From: Streptomyces sp. TLI_235
GTDB taxonomy: Bacteria > Actinomycetota > Actinomycetes > Streptomycetales > Streptomycetaceae
Direction of reading: 5' to 3'
Assembly: GCA_002300355.1 (NCBI GenBank)
Contig: NSGV01000001.1
Span: 1,488,001-1,552,000 of the forward strand
Length of the DNA stretch: 64,000 bases
Shown piece by piece: positions 8,703-16,503 of this stretch. Position 1 is the first letter of the stretch. Each line of letters opens with the position of its first letter. The notes below the pieces were generated by a model. It worked only from the letters and a program-made list of their open reading frames with translations. It did not search any database and was not told the origin of the DNA. The position numbers were made by a program, and so were the translations under genes.

Positions 8703-8718
8703 ACTACTTGTCAGTAGT
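8703..8718. promoter_or_regulatory. Inverted repeat in the ggt/CocE divergent promoter region
   Basis: ACTACT and AGTAGT flank a TGTC centre, a perfect 6-bp inverted repeat. It sits in the 218-bp gap between two divergent genes and is AT-richer than its surroundings. It could be an operator; no regulator is identified. Confidence 0.3.
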
Positions 8719-8844
8719 TTCGTTATCGCTCCGATACCGTCCGACCCGTTACTGACATCGCGTCCAACAAGCTACCGTCCGGTGAACCAGCTCGGTCCTG
8801 CACCCCCACCCCCACCCCGCAGACCGGTCCCTTGGAGTGCCCCC

Positions 8845-10467
8845 ATGCCTGCACGCGCACGCCGCGGTGCCGCCGCCCTCACGCTGGCCACCGCCCTGCT
8901 GACCACCGCACCGATCGCCCTCGCCCCTCTCGCCCCCGCCGCCCTCGCCGCACAGACCGCCTCGCCGGTGCTCCGCTTCACCGACATCCCCGGCGAGGGC
9001 GGCGTCGTCCTCAAGGGCAACGTGTACGAGCCCGGCGACGGCGCCGACCACCACCCGCTGCTGGTCCTGCCGTCCAGCTGGAGCCTCAACGACCTCGAGT
9101 ACCTGGCCCAGGCCCGCGCCTTCGCCGCCCAGGGGTACGTCGTCGTCTCCTACACCCCGCGCGGCTTCTGGGGTTCGGGCGGCGAGATCGAGGTGGCCGG
9201 CCCGCCGGACGTCGCCGACGTCTCCCGGGTCGTCGACTGGGCACTCGCCCACACCACCGCCGACCCGCAGCGGATCGGCATGGCCGGCATCTCCTACGGC
9301 GCCGGGATCAGCCTGCTCGGCGCCGCCTTCGACCCGCGGATCACCACCGTCGCCGCGCTCAGCGGCTGGGCCGACCTCGCGGACTCGCTGTTCAGCGACG
9401 AGACGCAGCACCTGCAGTCCGCCGGACTGCTCGCCGTGGCCGGATACCTGACCGGCCGTCCGGGCGACGAACTGAAGACCACCCTCACCCGCTACTTCGG
9501 CAGCGACTGGGAGAACGAACCGGCCATCCGCGCCTGGGCCGCACAGCGCTCCGCCGCCACCTACGTGGCCCGGCTCAACTCCAACGGCACCGCCGTGATG
9601 CTCGCCAACGCCTGGGGCGACTCGATCTTCCCGCCCGACCAGCTCACCGACTTCTACGAGCGGCTCACCGGCCCGAAGCGGCTCGAACTGCGGCCCGGCG
9701 ACCACGCCACCGCCGAGGCCACCGGGCTGGCCGGCCTGCCCAACGACGTCTGGACGGACACCCGGGCCTGGCTGGACCACCACCTCAAGGGCCTCGACAA
9801 CGGCGTCGACCGGCTGCCGCCCGTGCACATCAGACCCCAGCTCCAGGACGGCTACGAGGACTACCCCGACTGGCGGGCCGTCACCGGCTCGACCCGGACG
9901 CTGAACCTCGGCGGCCGGGACTGGCTCGGCACCGGCTCGCTCTCCGGCGGCGCACCGCGGACGGGCTGGACCACCCCGATCTCCACCGCACTGGACTCCG
10001 GCGCCGACGGCGGGGTGATCTTCCTCTCCAACCTGGCCGAGCAGTTCCTCGAGCTGCCGCCGACCGTCTCGGTGCCGCTGCTGCCGCGACCCGTCGCGGC
10101 GGTCTGGCAGTCCGAGCCGTACGGCTCCGCGCAGCGGGTCCGCGGCTCCGTCCGGCTGCACCTCGGGGTGACCCCGTCGGCGGAGCGCGGCAGCCTGGTC
10201 GCCTACCTGTACGACGTGGACGCCCTCGGCGTCGGCCGGCTGGTCGCCCACGCCCCGTACACCTTCCTCGGCCGCGCCCCCGGGCAGCGGTTCACCGCCG
10301 ACATCCGGATGCAGGCCACCGCCTACGACGTCCCGGCCGGCCACCGGCTGGCCCTGGTGGTGGACGGCGTCGACCCGCTGTACATCACCCACAACCCGGC
10401 CTTCGCCACGCTCACCTTCGGCTCGGCCGCGGACGACCCGTCCTGGCTCTCCCTGCCGCTGAAGTAG
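8845..10467 (+). CDS. Secreted CocE/NonD-type alpha/beta hydrolase (X-Pro dipeptidyl-peptidase-like)
   Basis: A 540-residue exported serine hydrolase. A signal peptide (residues 1-35, ending ALAAQ) leads into an alpha/beta hydrolase domain with the nucleophile in GISYGAG (Ser150), an acid in NAWGDSIFPPDQ and a histidine in GDHATAEATG. The C-terminal third is a jelly-roll (SVRLHLGVTPS, GHRLALVVDGVDP) as in cocaine esterase and Xaa-Pro dipeptidyl peptidases. Substrate may be a peptide, ester or amide. The ATG at 8845 follows GGAG by 8 nt and begins a signal peptide; the longer frame upstream is not needed. It converges on the ROK kinase 21 bp away. Confidence 0.88.
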   Translation: MPARARRGAAALTLATALLTTAPIALAPLAPAALAAQTASPVLRFTDIPGEGGVVLKGNVYEPGDGADHHPLLVLPSSWSLNDLEYLAQARAFAAQGYVVVSYTPRGFWGSGGEIEVAGPPDVADVSRVVDWALAHTTADPQRIGMAGISYGAGISLLGAAFDPRITTVAALSGWADLADSLFSDETQHLQSAGLLAVAGYLTGRPGDELKTTLTRYFGSDWENEPAIRAWAAQRSAATYVARLNSNGTAVMLANAWGDSIFPPDQLTDFYERLTGPKRLELRPGDHATAEATGLAGLPNDVWTDTRAWLDHHLKGLDNGVDRLPPVHIRPQLQDGYEDYPDWRAVTGSTRTLNLGGRDWLGTGSLSGGAPRTGWTTPISTALDSGADGGVIFLSNLAEQFLELPPTVSVPLLPRPVAAVWQSEPYGSAQRVRGSVRLHLGVTPSAERGSLVAYLYDVDALGVGRLVAHAPYTFLGRAPGQRFTADIRMQATAYDVPAGHRLALVVDGVDPLYITHNPAFATLTFGSAADDPSWLSLPLK

Positions 10468-10488
10468 GAGGGCGAACCCGGCAGGTGC

Positions 10489-11589
10489 CTAGGAGAACCT
10501 CTTCCGGCGCTTGACGGTGCGGAAGCGGCGGGCGACCTGGCGGGCCAGGTCGGCGGCGCCGACCAGGCCCGCCTCGTTGCCGAGGGCGGCGTGCACGATG
10601 CCGGCCTCGGGACGGAAGCCGCGGCCGGTCAGGGTGCGCCTGAAGGCGTCCTGGGCCGGGCCGAGCAGCAGTTCGCCGGCCTCGGAGACGCCGCCGCCGA
10701 CGACGAAGCGGCCCGGGTCAAGGGCGGCGGCCAGGTTGGCGATGCCGACGCCCAGCCAGTGGCCGACCTCGTAGAGCAGTTCGACGGCGACGGGGTCGCC
10801 CTCCTGGGCGGCCTCGGTGACCAGCGGCCCGGTGATGCCCTCCGCGGTGCCGCCGGCCCGGGCCAGCAGCGGCTGGACGACGGGCGACTCCTCGGCGACC
10901 AGCCCGCGGGCCTCGCGGACCAGCGCGTTGCCGGAGGAGTACTGCTCCCAGCAGCCGCGGTTGCCGCACGGGCAGCGGTGTCCGCCGGGCACCACCTGCA
11001 TGTGGCCGAACTCGCCCGCCAGGCCGTACTTGCCGCGGTCGACGAAGCCGTCCCGGACGACCGCGCCGCCGATGCCGGTGCCCAGGGTGATCATCACCAT
11101 GTGGTCCTCGCCGCGGCCGGCGCCGAACCGCCACTCGGCCCAGGCGGCGGCGTTGGCGTCGTTCTCCACCACCACCGGGAAGCGCAGCCGCTCGCTGAGC
11201 GCCTCCCGCAGCGGCTCGTTGCGCCAGTTCAGGTGCGGTGCGAAGAGGACCTTGGACCGTTCGGCGTCCACCCAGCCGGCCGCGCCGACGCCGACCGCGT
11301 GCACGTCGTGCTTGTCGGCGAGCTGCAGCACCAGGTCGACGATGACGTCCTCGACCACCTGGGGGCTCTTGCTCTTGTGCGGGGTCTCGGTGCGGACGCG
11401 GTCCACCACCCGGCCCTCGCCGTCGACCACGCCGGCCACGACCTTGGTGCCGCCGATGTCCACGCCGATGGTGGGCAGCCGCAGCACGCCGGCCGGCAGG
11501 GCCCGCCGGCGGCGGTCGGCGCTGCGCGGGCCGAGGCCGAACAGGGTGGGCAGGACGGCCGGCCGCTGGGTGCTGTGCGGGCTGGTCAC
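10489..11589 (-). CDS. ROK-family sugar kinase (glucokinase-like)
   Basis: A 366-residue ROK protein without an N-terminal DNA-binding domain, so more likely a kinase than a repressor. The ATP-binding loop IGVDIGGTKVVAG starts near residue 41, after a basic extension. The sugar-binding segment VVENDANAAAWAEWRFGAG, the phosphate loop LGTGIGGAV, the EFGHM histidine and the zinc motif CPCGNRGCWEQY are all intact. It closely resembles actinomycete ATP-dependent glucokinases, but the 40-residue N-terminal extension and strongly basic C-terminus (RRFRTVKRRKRFS) differ from the shorter GlkA type. It is divergent from the esterase gene across 345 bp. Confidence 0.9.
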   Translation of the reverse strand: MTSPHSTQRPAVLPTLFGLGPRSADRRRRALPAGVLRLPTIGVDIGGTKVVAGVVDGEGRVVDRVRTETPHKSKSPQVVEDVIVDLVLQLADKHDVHAVGVGAAGWVDAERSKVLFAPHLNWRNEPLREALSERLRFPVVVENDANAAAWAEWRFGAGRGEDHMVMITLGTGIGGAVVRDGFVDRGKYGLAGEFGHMQVVPGGHRCPCGNRGCWEQYSSGNALVREARGLVAEESPVVQPLLARAGGTAEGITGPLVTEAAQEGDPVAVELLYEVGHWLGVGIANLAAALDPGRFVVGGGVSEAGELLLGPAQDAFRRTLTGRGFRPEAGIVHAALGNEAGLVGAADLARQVARRFRTVKRRKRFS

Positions 11590-11818
11590 GGGGGCGGTGG
11601 CTCCTTCGGGTCGGACGGCCGGTGCGGTGGCCGGCTCCCCGCCATCCTCCCGCGTCCGGGCGGGCGCGCGGGGCCCGGTCCCGGCTCGGCCGCGGCTGAC
11701 GGGAGATCCTCATCCGAATGACCGCAGCTGCTGCCCCGTTCGAGGGATTCGGTCAGGGGGCTGGCAAACTGGGCTGAGCCGCGCGGGGGATTCACATGCA
11801 AACGTGATGTTCCTCTCA

Positions 11819-11844
11819 GGTTCCGCTCAGTTCGAGGCGGAACC
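11819..11844. promoter_or_regulatory. 8-bp inverted repeat upstream of the first Ag85-like esterase
   Basis: GGTTCCGC at 11819-11826 is mirrored by GCGGAACC at 11837-11844 across 10 nt, 91 bp before the esterase start. The rest of this 345-bp divergent gap shows no other gene or clear promoter. It could be an operator or a small RNA hairpin. Confidence 0.35.
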
Positions 11845-11934
11845 GAACCGCGGTTTCCTTCTGTCTGATCACATCGGAACGAGCACGGGCGAGCGGGGGC
11901 CCGCGCGGCCTGCGACCCGGATACGAGAACCTGA

Positions 11935-13047
11935 ATGCAACTGACCGGAACACCCTTCCTGATCGTCACGATCGTGCTCGTGCCGCTCTCCATCGCGGCG
12001 GCGCTGCTGCTGTGGGGCAGGGTGCGGGGGCCGAAGCCGGTCCAGGTGCTGTCCAGACTGGTCATGCTGCTGATGTGCCAGGTGACGGCCGTCACCATGG
12101 TGTTCGTCATGGTCAACAACGCCAACCTGATCTACGGCAACTGGGACGACCTGCTGGGCACCGGCGACCACGTGCGGGCGGTGCCCCAGGTGCCGGCCGA
12201 CGGCCCGGGGAACGACGCCAAGTCGGGGCCCAAGGTGCTCCAGCAGTTCAAGGGCGTGGACGACCCGATGGTGCCCAAGGACGTGCAGCGCACCGACCTC
12301 AAGGGGCAGCTCTCCGGCGTCGACGGCGAGGTGCTGGTCTGGCTGCCGCCGCAGTACAACGAGCCGGCCTACAAGGACAAGACCTTCCCGGTGGTGGAGC
12401 TGATCCCCGGCTTCCCCGGCTCCTCCAGCACCTGGTACGGCACCCTCAAGGTCTCCGAGCAGCTCAAGCCGCTGATGAAGGAGGGCAAGGTCGCGCCGTT
12501 CATCCTGGTCTCGCCGCGCACCCTGCTGCTCGGCCGCAGCACCGACACCGGCTGCGCCGACGTGGCCGGCAGGGTGAACGCCGACACCTGGCTCTCCCGG
12601 GACGTGCCGAAGATGGTCCTCGACAACTTCCGCGCCGACTCCTCGCCCGACCGCTGGGCGGTGGCCGGCTACTCGGCCGGCGGGCACTGCGCCGCCAAGC
12701 TCGCCCTGGAGCACCCGGACCGCTACCGGGCCGGCATCAGCCTCTCCGGCTACAACGACCCGGCCGCCGAGCCGGACTCGCTGACCGCCAAGAACCCGCA
12801 GCTGCGCGAGGCCTCCAACCCGCTGAACATCCTCCGCAAGGCCGCCCAGCCGCCGAAGACATCACTGTTCGTCAGCGGCAACAAGGGCGACGGCTACGAG
12901 AGCGGCCTGGCCCTCCAGCAGGCCGCCAAGGCGCCGACCGCCGTCACCGTGGTGGAGACCACCGGCCCGCACGCGGTCGACGTGTGGAAGCCGCTGCTGC
13001 CGAAGGCCTTCACCTGGCTCACCGGGATCATCCCCGCCAAGCACTGA
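11935..13047 (+). CDS. Membrane-anchored antigen-85/esterase-D-like alpha/beta hydrolase
   Basis: A 370-residue protein. Two transmembrane helices (about residues 8-28 and 40-60) precede an extracytoplasmic linker with YGNWDDLLGTGD, then an esterase domain: VELIPGFPGSSSTWYGT for the oxyanion region, AVAGYSAGGHCA with nucleophile Ser247, and a histidine in TGPHAVDVW. The fold resembles antigen 85 acyltransferases and esterase D. A paralogue with the same two-helix leader lies at 49268-50404. No good ribosome-binding site precedes the ATG; TACGAG lies 8 nt before it, so a very short leader is possible. A strong terminator follows. Confidence 0.85.
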   Translation: MQLTGTPFLIVTIVLVPLSIAAALLLWGRVRGPKPVQVLSRLVMLLMCQVTAVTMVFVMVNNANLIYGNWDDLLGTGDHVRAVPQVPADGPGNDAKSGPKVLQQFKGVDDPMVPKDVQRTDLKGQLSGVDGEVLVWLPPQYNEPAYKDKTFPVVELIPGFPGSSSTWYGTLKVSEQLKPLMKEGKVAPFILVSPRTLLLGRSTDTGCADVAGRVNADTWLSRDVPKMVLDNFRADSSPDRWAVAGYSAGGHCAAKLALEHPDRYRAGISLSGYNDPAAEPDSLTAKNPQLREASNPLNILRKAAQPPKTSLFVSGNKGDGYESGLALQQAAKAPTAVTVVETTGPHAVDVWKPLLPKAFTWLTGIIPAKH

Positions 13048-13060
13048 GCCCCGTACCACG

Positions 13061-13100
13061 GACGGGCCGTCCGCTCCCCCTCGGGAGCGGACGGCCCGTC
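13061..13100 (+). terminator. Strong hairpin terminator, probably bidirectional
   Basis: An 18-bp perfect stem (13061-13078 with 13083-13100) closes a 4-nt CCTC loop, between the converging esterase and pucR genes. Confidence 0.85.
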
Positions 13101-13137
13101 GGCGTTCCGGGCGGCGGCTTCGCGGGCCGACGGCCCG

Positions 13138-14721
13138 TCAGGCGAGTTCCAGCGCCAGGTAGAAGTCCACCCGGTCCTCCAGCCGGGACAGGTCACGGCC
13201 GGTCAGCTCCTCGATCCGGCCGATCCGGTAGCGCAGCGTGTTGACGTGCACGTGCAGCTGGGCGGCGCAGCGCGTCCAGGAGCCGTCGGAGCGCAGGAAG
13301 GCCTCCAGGGTGCGCACCAGGTCGGCCTGGTGCTCCAGGTCGTAGGCGATGACCTTGTCGAGGAGGCGGCTGCGGAAGGCGCGGCGGACCTCGTCCGGCA
13401 CGGCGGCGAGCAGCAGCACGTGCGAGGCGAGCTCCTCCGGGCCGGCCACGCAGACCCGGCCGACCCGGGCGGCGGCGATCCGACGGGCGTGCCGGGCCTC
13501 CTCCAGGGCGCCGCGCAGGCCGTCGGCCTCGCTGGCGGGCGCGGAGACGCCGACGGTGATCCGGCCCTCGGAGCCGAGCCCGGCCTCCAGCGGGGCGAGC
13601 AGGTCGCGCAGCGCGTCCGCGGGCACGGCGGTGCCGGGGGCGGGCAGCACCACGACGGCTCCGCTGCCGGCGCCGGCGACCAGGGCCCGGTCGGTGGTGT
13701 CGGTGAGCGCCTCCTCCAGGACGGCGCGCACCGTGCCCTCGGGCAGGCCGGTGCCCTCGGCGGAGAGGATCAGCCAGGCGTCGACGGACTCGGCGCGGCC
13801 GCCCTCGTACGTGGTGGCCATCGTGGTGGAGGCCTGCAGGGCGCGGGAGATCTCCAGCGGGTCGGCGTCCCGCTGGAGCAGGGCGAGCACCTCGTCGGCG
13901 ATCCGGCGACGCAGCCGACGGCCCTCGTCGCGGCGGGTTCGCTCGGCGGCGACCAGTCGGGCGAGGTTCTCGGCGAGCTGCTGACGCTTGGCGGTCCACT
14001 CGGTGACGTCGCCGGCGACCACGAGCAGCCAGTCGGCGAGCGGGGCCTCGGCGCCGGGGTCGACGGCGGCGGGCAGCAGCGAGTAGTTGCCGACGGCGAG
14101 CCGGGCCCGGTGCGGGGGGCGGCGGCGCTGGCGCTGGGCGGCGAGGTGGGCGCGGACCAGCTGGTCGCGGTCCTCGGCGGAGAGCCGGTCGGCGGGTCCT
14201 GCGACCACCCGGCCGGTGGGGGTGAGCACCCAGCAGTCGAGGTCGAGGTCGCCGCCGAGCAGGTCGAGGACGGCGTCGAGACCGCCGGCGCCCGCGGCGG
14301 AGACCAGCAGCCGGTGCCGGTCGACGAGGGCGGCGAGGTCGGCGGCCCGGTCGGCGGAGACCTGCCGGCCGATGAACTCGGTGACGGTGCCGAACGCGAT
14401 GTCGTCGGGCACCGCGAGCAGCGGCATCCGGTGCCGGCGGCAGGCCTCCACCAGGTCCTCGGGGACGGGCCCGACCTCGGCCTCGCCGGCGGCGAGCGCG
14501 ACGGCCCCGCCGGCCGCGAGGGTGCGGACGAAGCGCTCGGAGTCGTCCGGCCCGGTGCGCCAGAGCATGCCGGTCAGTACCAGCTCGCCGCCGTGCAGGT
14601 AGCGGCCCGGGTCCTGGAGGTCGGTGGTCATCACACCGCTGACCTGCCGGTCGAGCTCTTCCTCGGCGGCGAGCAGCCGCAGCCGCGGGGCGCCGGGGGC
14701 GAGCAGGTCGCGGACACGCAT
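13138..14721 (-). CDS. pucR: PucR-family transcriptional regulator of purine catabolism
   Basis: A 527-residue regulator. The N-terminal purine-catabolism domain (residues 1-130, with LRLLAAEEELDRQVSGVMTTD and LVLTGMLWRTGPDD) is followed by a sensory middle part. A C-terminal helix-turn-helix of the PucR type (SWTRCAAQLHVHVNTLRYRI, residues ~470-500) completes it. PucR proteins usually activate xanthine dehydrogenase and ureide genes. It is divergent from the xdh operon, so that operon is the obvious target. The ATG at 14721 is chosen because AAGGAG lies 6 nt before it; a TTG two codons upstream is also in frame. Confidence 0.9.
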   Translation of the reverse strand: MRVRDLLAPGAPRLRLLAAEEELDRQVSGVMTTDLQDPGRYLHGGELVLTGMLWRTGPDDSERFVRTLAAGGAVALAAGEAEVGPVPEDLVEACRRHRMPLLAVPDDIAFGTVTEFIGRQVSADRAADLAALVDRHRLLVSAAGAGGLDAVLDLLGGDLDLDCWVLTPTGRVVAGPADRLSAEDRDQLVRAHLAAQRQRRRPPHRARLAVGNYSLLPAAVDPGAEAPLADWLLVVAGDVTEWTAKRQQLAENLARLVAAERTRRDEGRRLRRRIADEVLALLQRDADPLEISRALQASTTMATTYEGGRAESVDAWLILSAEGTGLPEGTVRAVLEEALTDTTDRALVAGAGSGAVVVLPAPGTAVPADALRDLLAPLEAGLGSEGRITVGVSAPASEADGLRGALEEARHARRIAAARVGRVCVAGPEELASHVLLLAAVPDEVRRAFRSRLLDKVIAYDLEHQADLVRTLEAFLRSDGSWTRCAAQLHVHVNTLRYRIGRIEELTGRDLSRLEDRVDFYLALELA

Positions 14722-14901
14722 CCGCAACTCCTTCGTGCTGGAGGGTGGGGGTCGGGTGGGTGTGGGGCCTCACAGTCTGCACCAGGTCGGCGGCCCTCGG
14801 CGGAACGTCCCGGACGGCCCGCCGGTCACGGGCCCGTAGCCTCGCCGTCACGGCCGGATTACGGTCGTAGATGGCGGTAGGGAAACCGCTGGGCTGGGCA
14901 C

Positions 14902-14929
14902 TTGTCAGCCTTAGAGGAACGTACAGGAT
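14902..14929 (+). promoter_or_regulatory. Possible promoter of the xdh operon
   Basis: TTGTCA at 14902-14907 and CAGGAT at 14924-14929 with a 16-nt spacer. It would give a ~200-nt leader before the FAD subunit. The -10 box is weak. Alternatively the promoter lies further upstream and this stretch is leader that encodes a short ORF at 14928-14969. Confidence 0.3.
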
Positions 14930-14971
14930 GCCGGGCGGCACCGGCGCGCGGGCTTCATGCCATCGGTGACT

Positions 14972-15003
14972 GCCAGTGGGCCCCGTCACAGCGGTTCACT
15001 GGC
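14972..15003 (+). other. Leader hairpin upstream of the xdh operon
   Basis: GCCAGTG at 14972-14978 pairs perfectly with CACTGGC at 14997-15003. It lies in the 412-bp pucR-xdh gap, within what would be the 5' leader. I recognise no riboswitch class here. The rest of the gap holds no other gene I can support. Confidence 0.3.
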
Positions 15004-15133
15004 CACACGCCACCGGAACACCCCGGTGACCGGAGCTCAACGCCGAGGCAACGAAGCGGTAGCAAGGTCCGAACACCGAGTTCGGGGCACTGTGCCCACT
15101 GTCCGGTTGGCGACGACTTGAGGAGACACCCGC

Positions 15134-16021
15134 ATGGAGTTCCTTCGGCCCGCTACGTGGGACGAGGCGCTCGCGGCGAAGGCTGAGTACCCGACCGCGC
15201 TGCCCATCTCCGGGGGCACGGACGTCATGGTCGAGATGAACTTCGACGTGCACCGGCCATCCGCGATTCTCGACCTGAACCGCATCGGCGACCTCACGGC
15301 CTGGTCGATCGACGGCGACACCGTGAGGCTGGGCGCCGCGGTCCCCTACAGCCGGATCATCGACGAGCTGTCCGGCCCGCTGCCGGGCCTGGCGCTGGCG
15401 GCGCACACCGTCGGCTCGCCGCAGATCCGCAACCGGGGATCCGTGGGCGGCAACCTGGGTGCCGCCTCGCCCGCCGGCGACTCGCACCCGGCGCTGCTGG
15501 CCGCCGGCCGGGACGTCTTCGTGGAGGCGTCCTCGGTGCGCGGCACCCGGTTGATCCGGATCGACGACTTCTATGTGGGCGTCAAGCGCAACAGCCTGGA
15601 GCCGGACGAGCTGATCCGCGCCGTACACATCCCGGTGGCGGACGGCCCGCAGCAGTTCTCCAAGATCGGCACCCGCAACGCCATGGTGATCGCGGTCTGC
15701 GCGTTCGGTTTCGCGCTGCACCCGCGGACCGGCACGGTCGGCACCGGCATCGGCTCGGCCGCCCCCACCCCGCGCCGCGCGGTGGAGGCCGAGGAGTACC
15801 TGCAGGGCGTGCTCGCCGAGCGCGGCCTGTGGGAGTCCGGCGGCCTGCTGGGCGCCGAGGTGGTGCAGCGGTTCGGCGAGCTTGTCCGCGCCGCCGCCTC
15901 CCCGATCGACGACGTCCGCGGCACCGCCGAGTACCGGCGGCACGCGCTGGCCGTGATGGCCCGCCGGACGCTGACCTGGACCTGGAACGACTACAGCAAG
16001 CAGATCAGGAGCGCGGCATGA
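15134..16021 (+). CDS. xdhB: Xanthine dehydrogenase, FAD-binding subunit
   Basis: A 295-residue subunit of the molybdenum hydroxylase that oxidises hypoxanthine and xanthine to urate. It has the FAD-binding PCMH fold: ALPISGGTDVMVEMN near residue 22 for the pyrophosphate loop and GSPQIRNRGSVGGNLGAASPAGD near residue 95, the hallmark flavin loop. The C-terminal domain includes GIGSAAPTPRRA. Length is normal. It is the first of three genes joined by ATGA overlaps and is divergent from pucR. GAGGAG ahead of the ATG is a good ribosome-binding site. Confidence 0.93.
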   Translation: MEFLRPATWDEALAAKAEYPTALPISGGTDVMVEMNFDVHRPSAILDLNRIGDLTAWSIDGDTVRLGAAVPYSRIIDELSGPLPGLALAAHTVGSPQIRNRGSVGGNLGAASPAGDSHPALLAAGRDVFVEASSVRGTRLIRIDDFYVGVKRNSLEPDELIRAVHIPVADGPQQFSKIGTRNAMVIAVCAFGFALHPRTGTVGTGIGSAAPTPRRAVEAEEYLQGVLAERGLWESGGLLGAEVVQRFGELVRAAASPIDDVRGTAEYRRHALAVMARRTLTWTWNDYSKQIRSAA

Positions 16022-16503
16022 GGGTCACGTTCACCGCCAACGGCAAGCCCGTCGAGGCCGACGACGTCTGGGAGGGCGAGAGCCTCCTGTACGTGCTGCG
16101 CGAGCGGGTCGGCCTGCCCGGCTCCAAGAACGCCTGCGAGCAGGGCGAGTGCGGCTCCTGCACCGTCTACCTGGACGGCCTGCCGGTCTGTTCCTGTCTG
16201 GTCGCGGCCGGCCAGGTGCAGGACCGCGAGGTCCGCACCGTCGAGGGCCTCTCCGAGGAGAACGGCGAGCTGGGCCTCGTCCAGCAGGCCTTCGTGGACG
16301 CGGGCGCCGTGCAGTGCGGCTTCTGCACCCCCGGCCTGCTGGTGCAGACCGACGCGCTGCTGGCCCAGGACCCGCAGCCCAGCGACACCGACATCCGCGA
16401 GGCACTGTCCGGCAACCTGTGCCGCTGCACCGGCTACGAGAAGATCATGGACGCGGTGCGGCTCGCCTCCGCCCGCACCTGCGCGAAGGCGGTCTCCGAA
16501 TGA
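16018..16503 (+). CDS. Xanthine dehydrogenase, 2Fe-2S subunit
   Basis: A 161-residue electron-transfer subunit carrying two [2Fe-2S] clusters. The plant-ferredoxin-type N-terminal domain has C40, C45, C48 and C60 (CEQGECGSC). The helical C-terminal domain has C100, C103, C135 and C137 (CGFC and CRC). It passes electrons from the molybdenum centre to FAD. It starts within the stop of the FAD gene and its own stop overlaps the molybdenum-subunit start. It corresponds to E. coli XdhC or B. subtilis PucE; I leave the symbol blank because xdhC is also used for the maturation factor. Confidence 0.93.
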   Translation: MRVTFTANGKPVEADDVWEGESLLYVLRERVGLPGSKNACEQGECGSCTVYLDGLPVCSCLVAAGQVQDREVRTVEGLSEENGELGLVQQAFVDAGAVQCGFCTPGLLVQTDALLAQDPQPSDTDIREALSGNLCRCTGYEKIMDAVRLASARTCAKAVSE

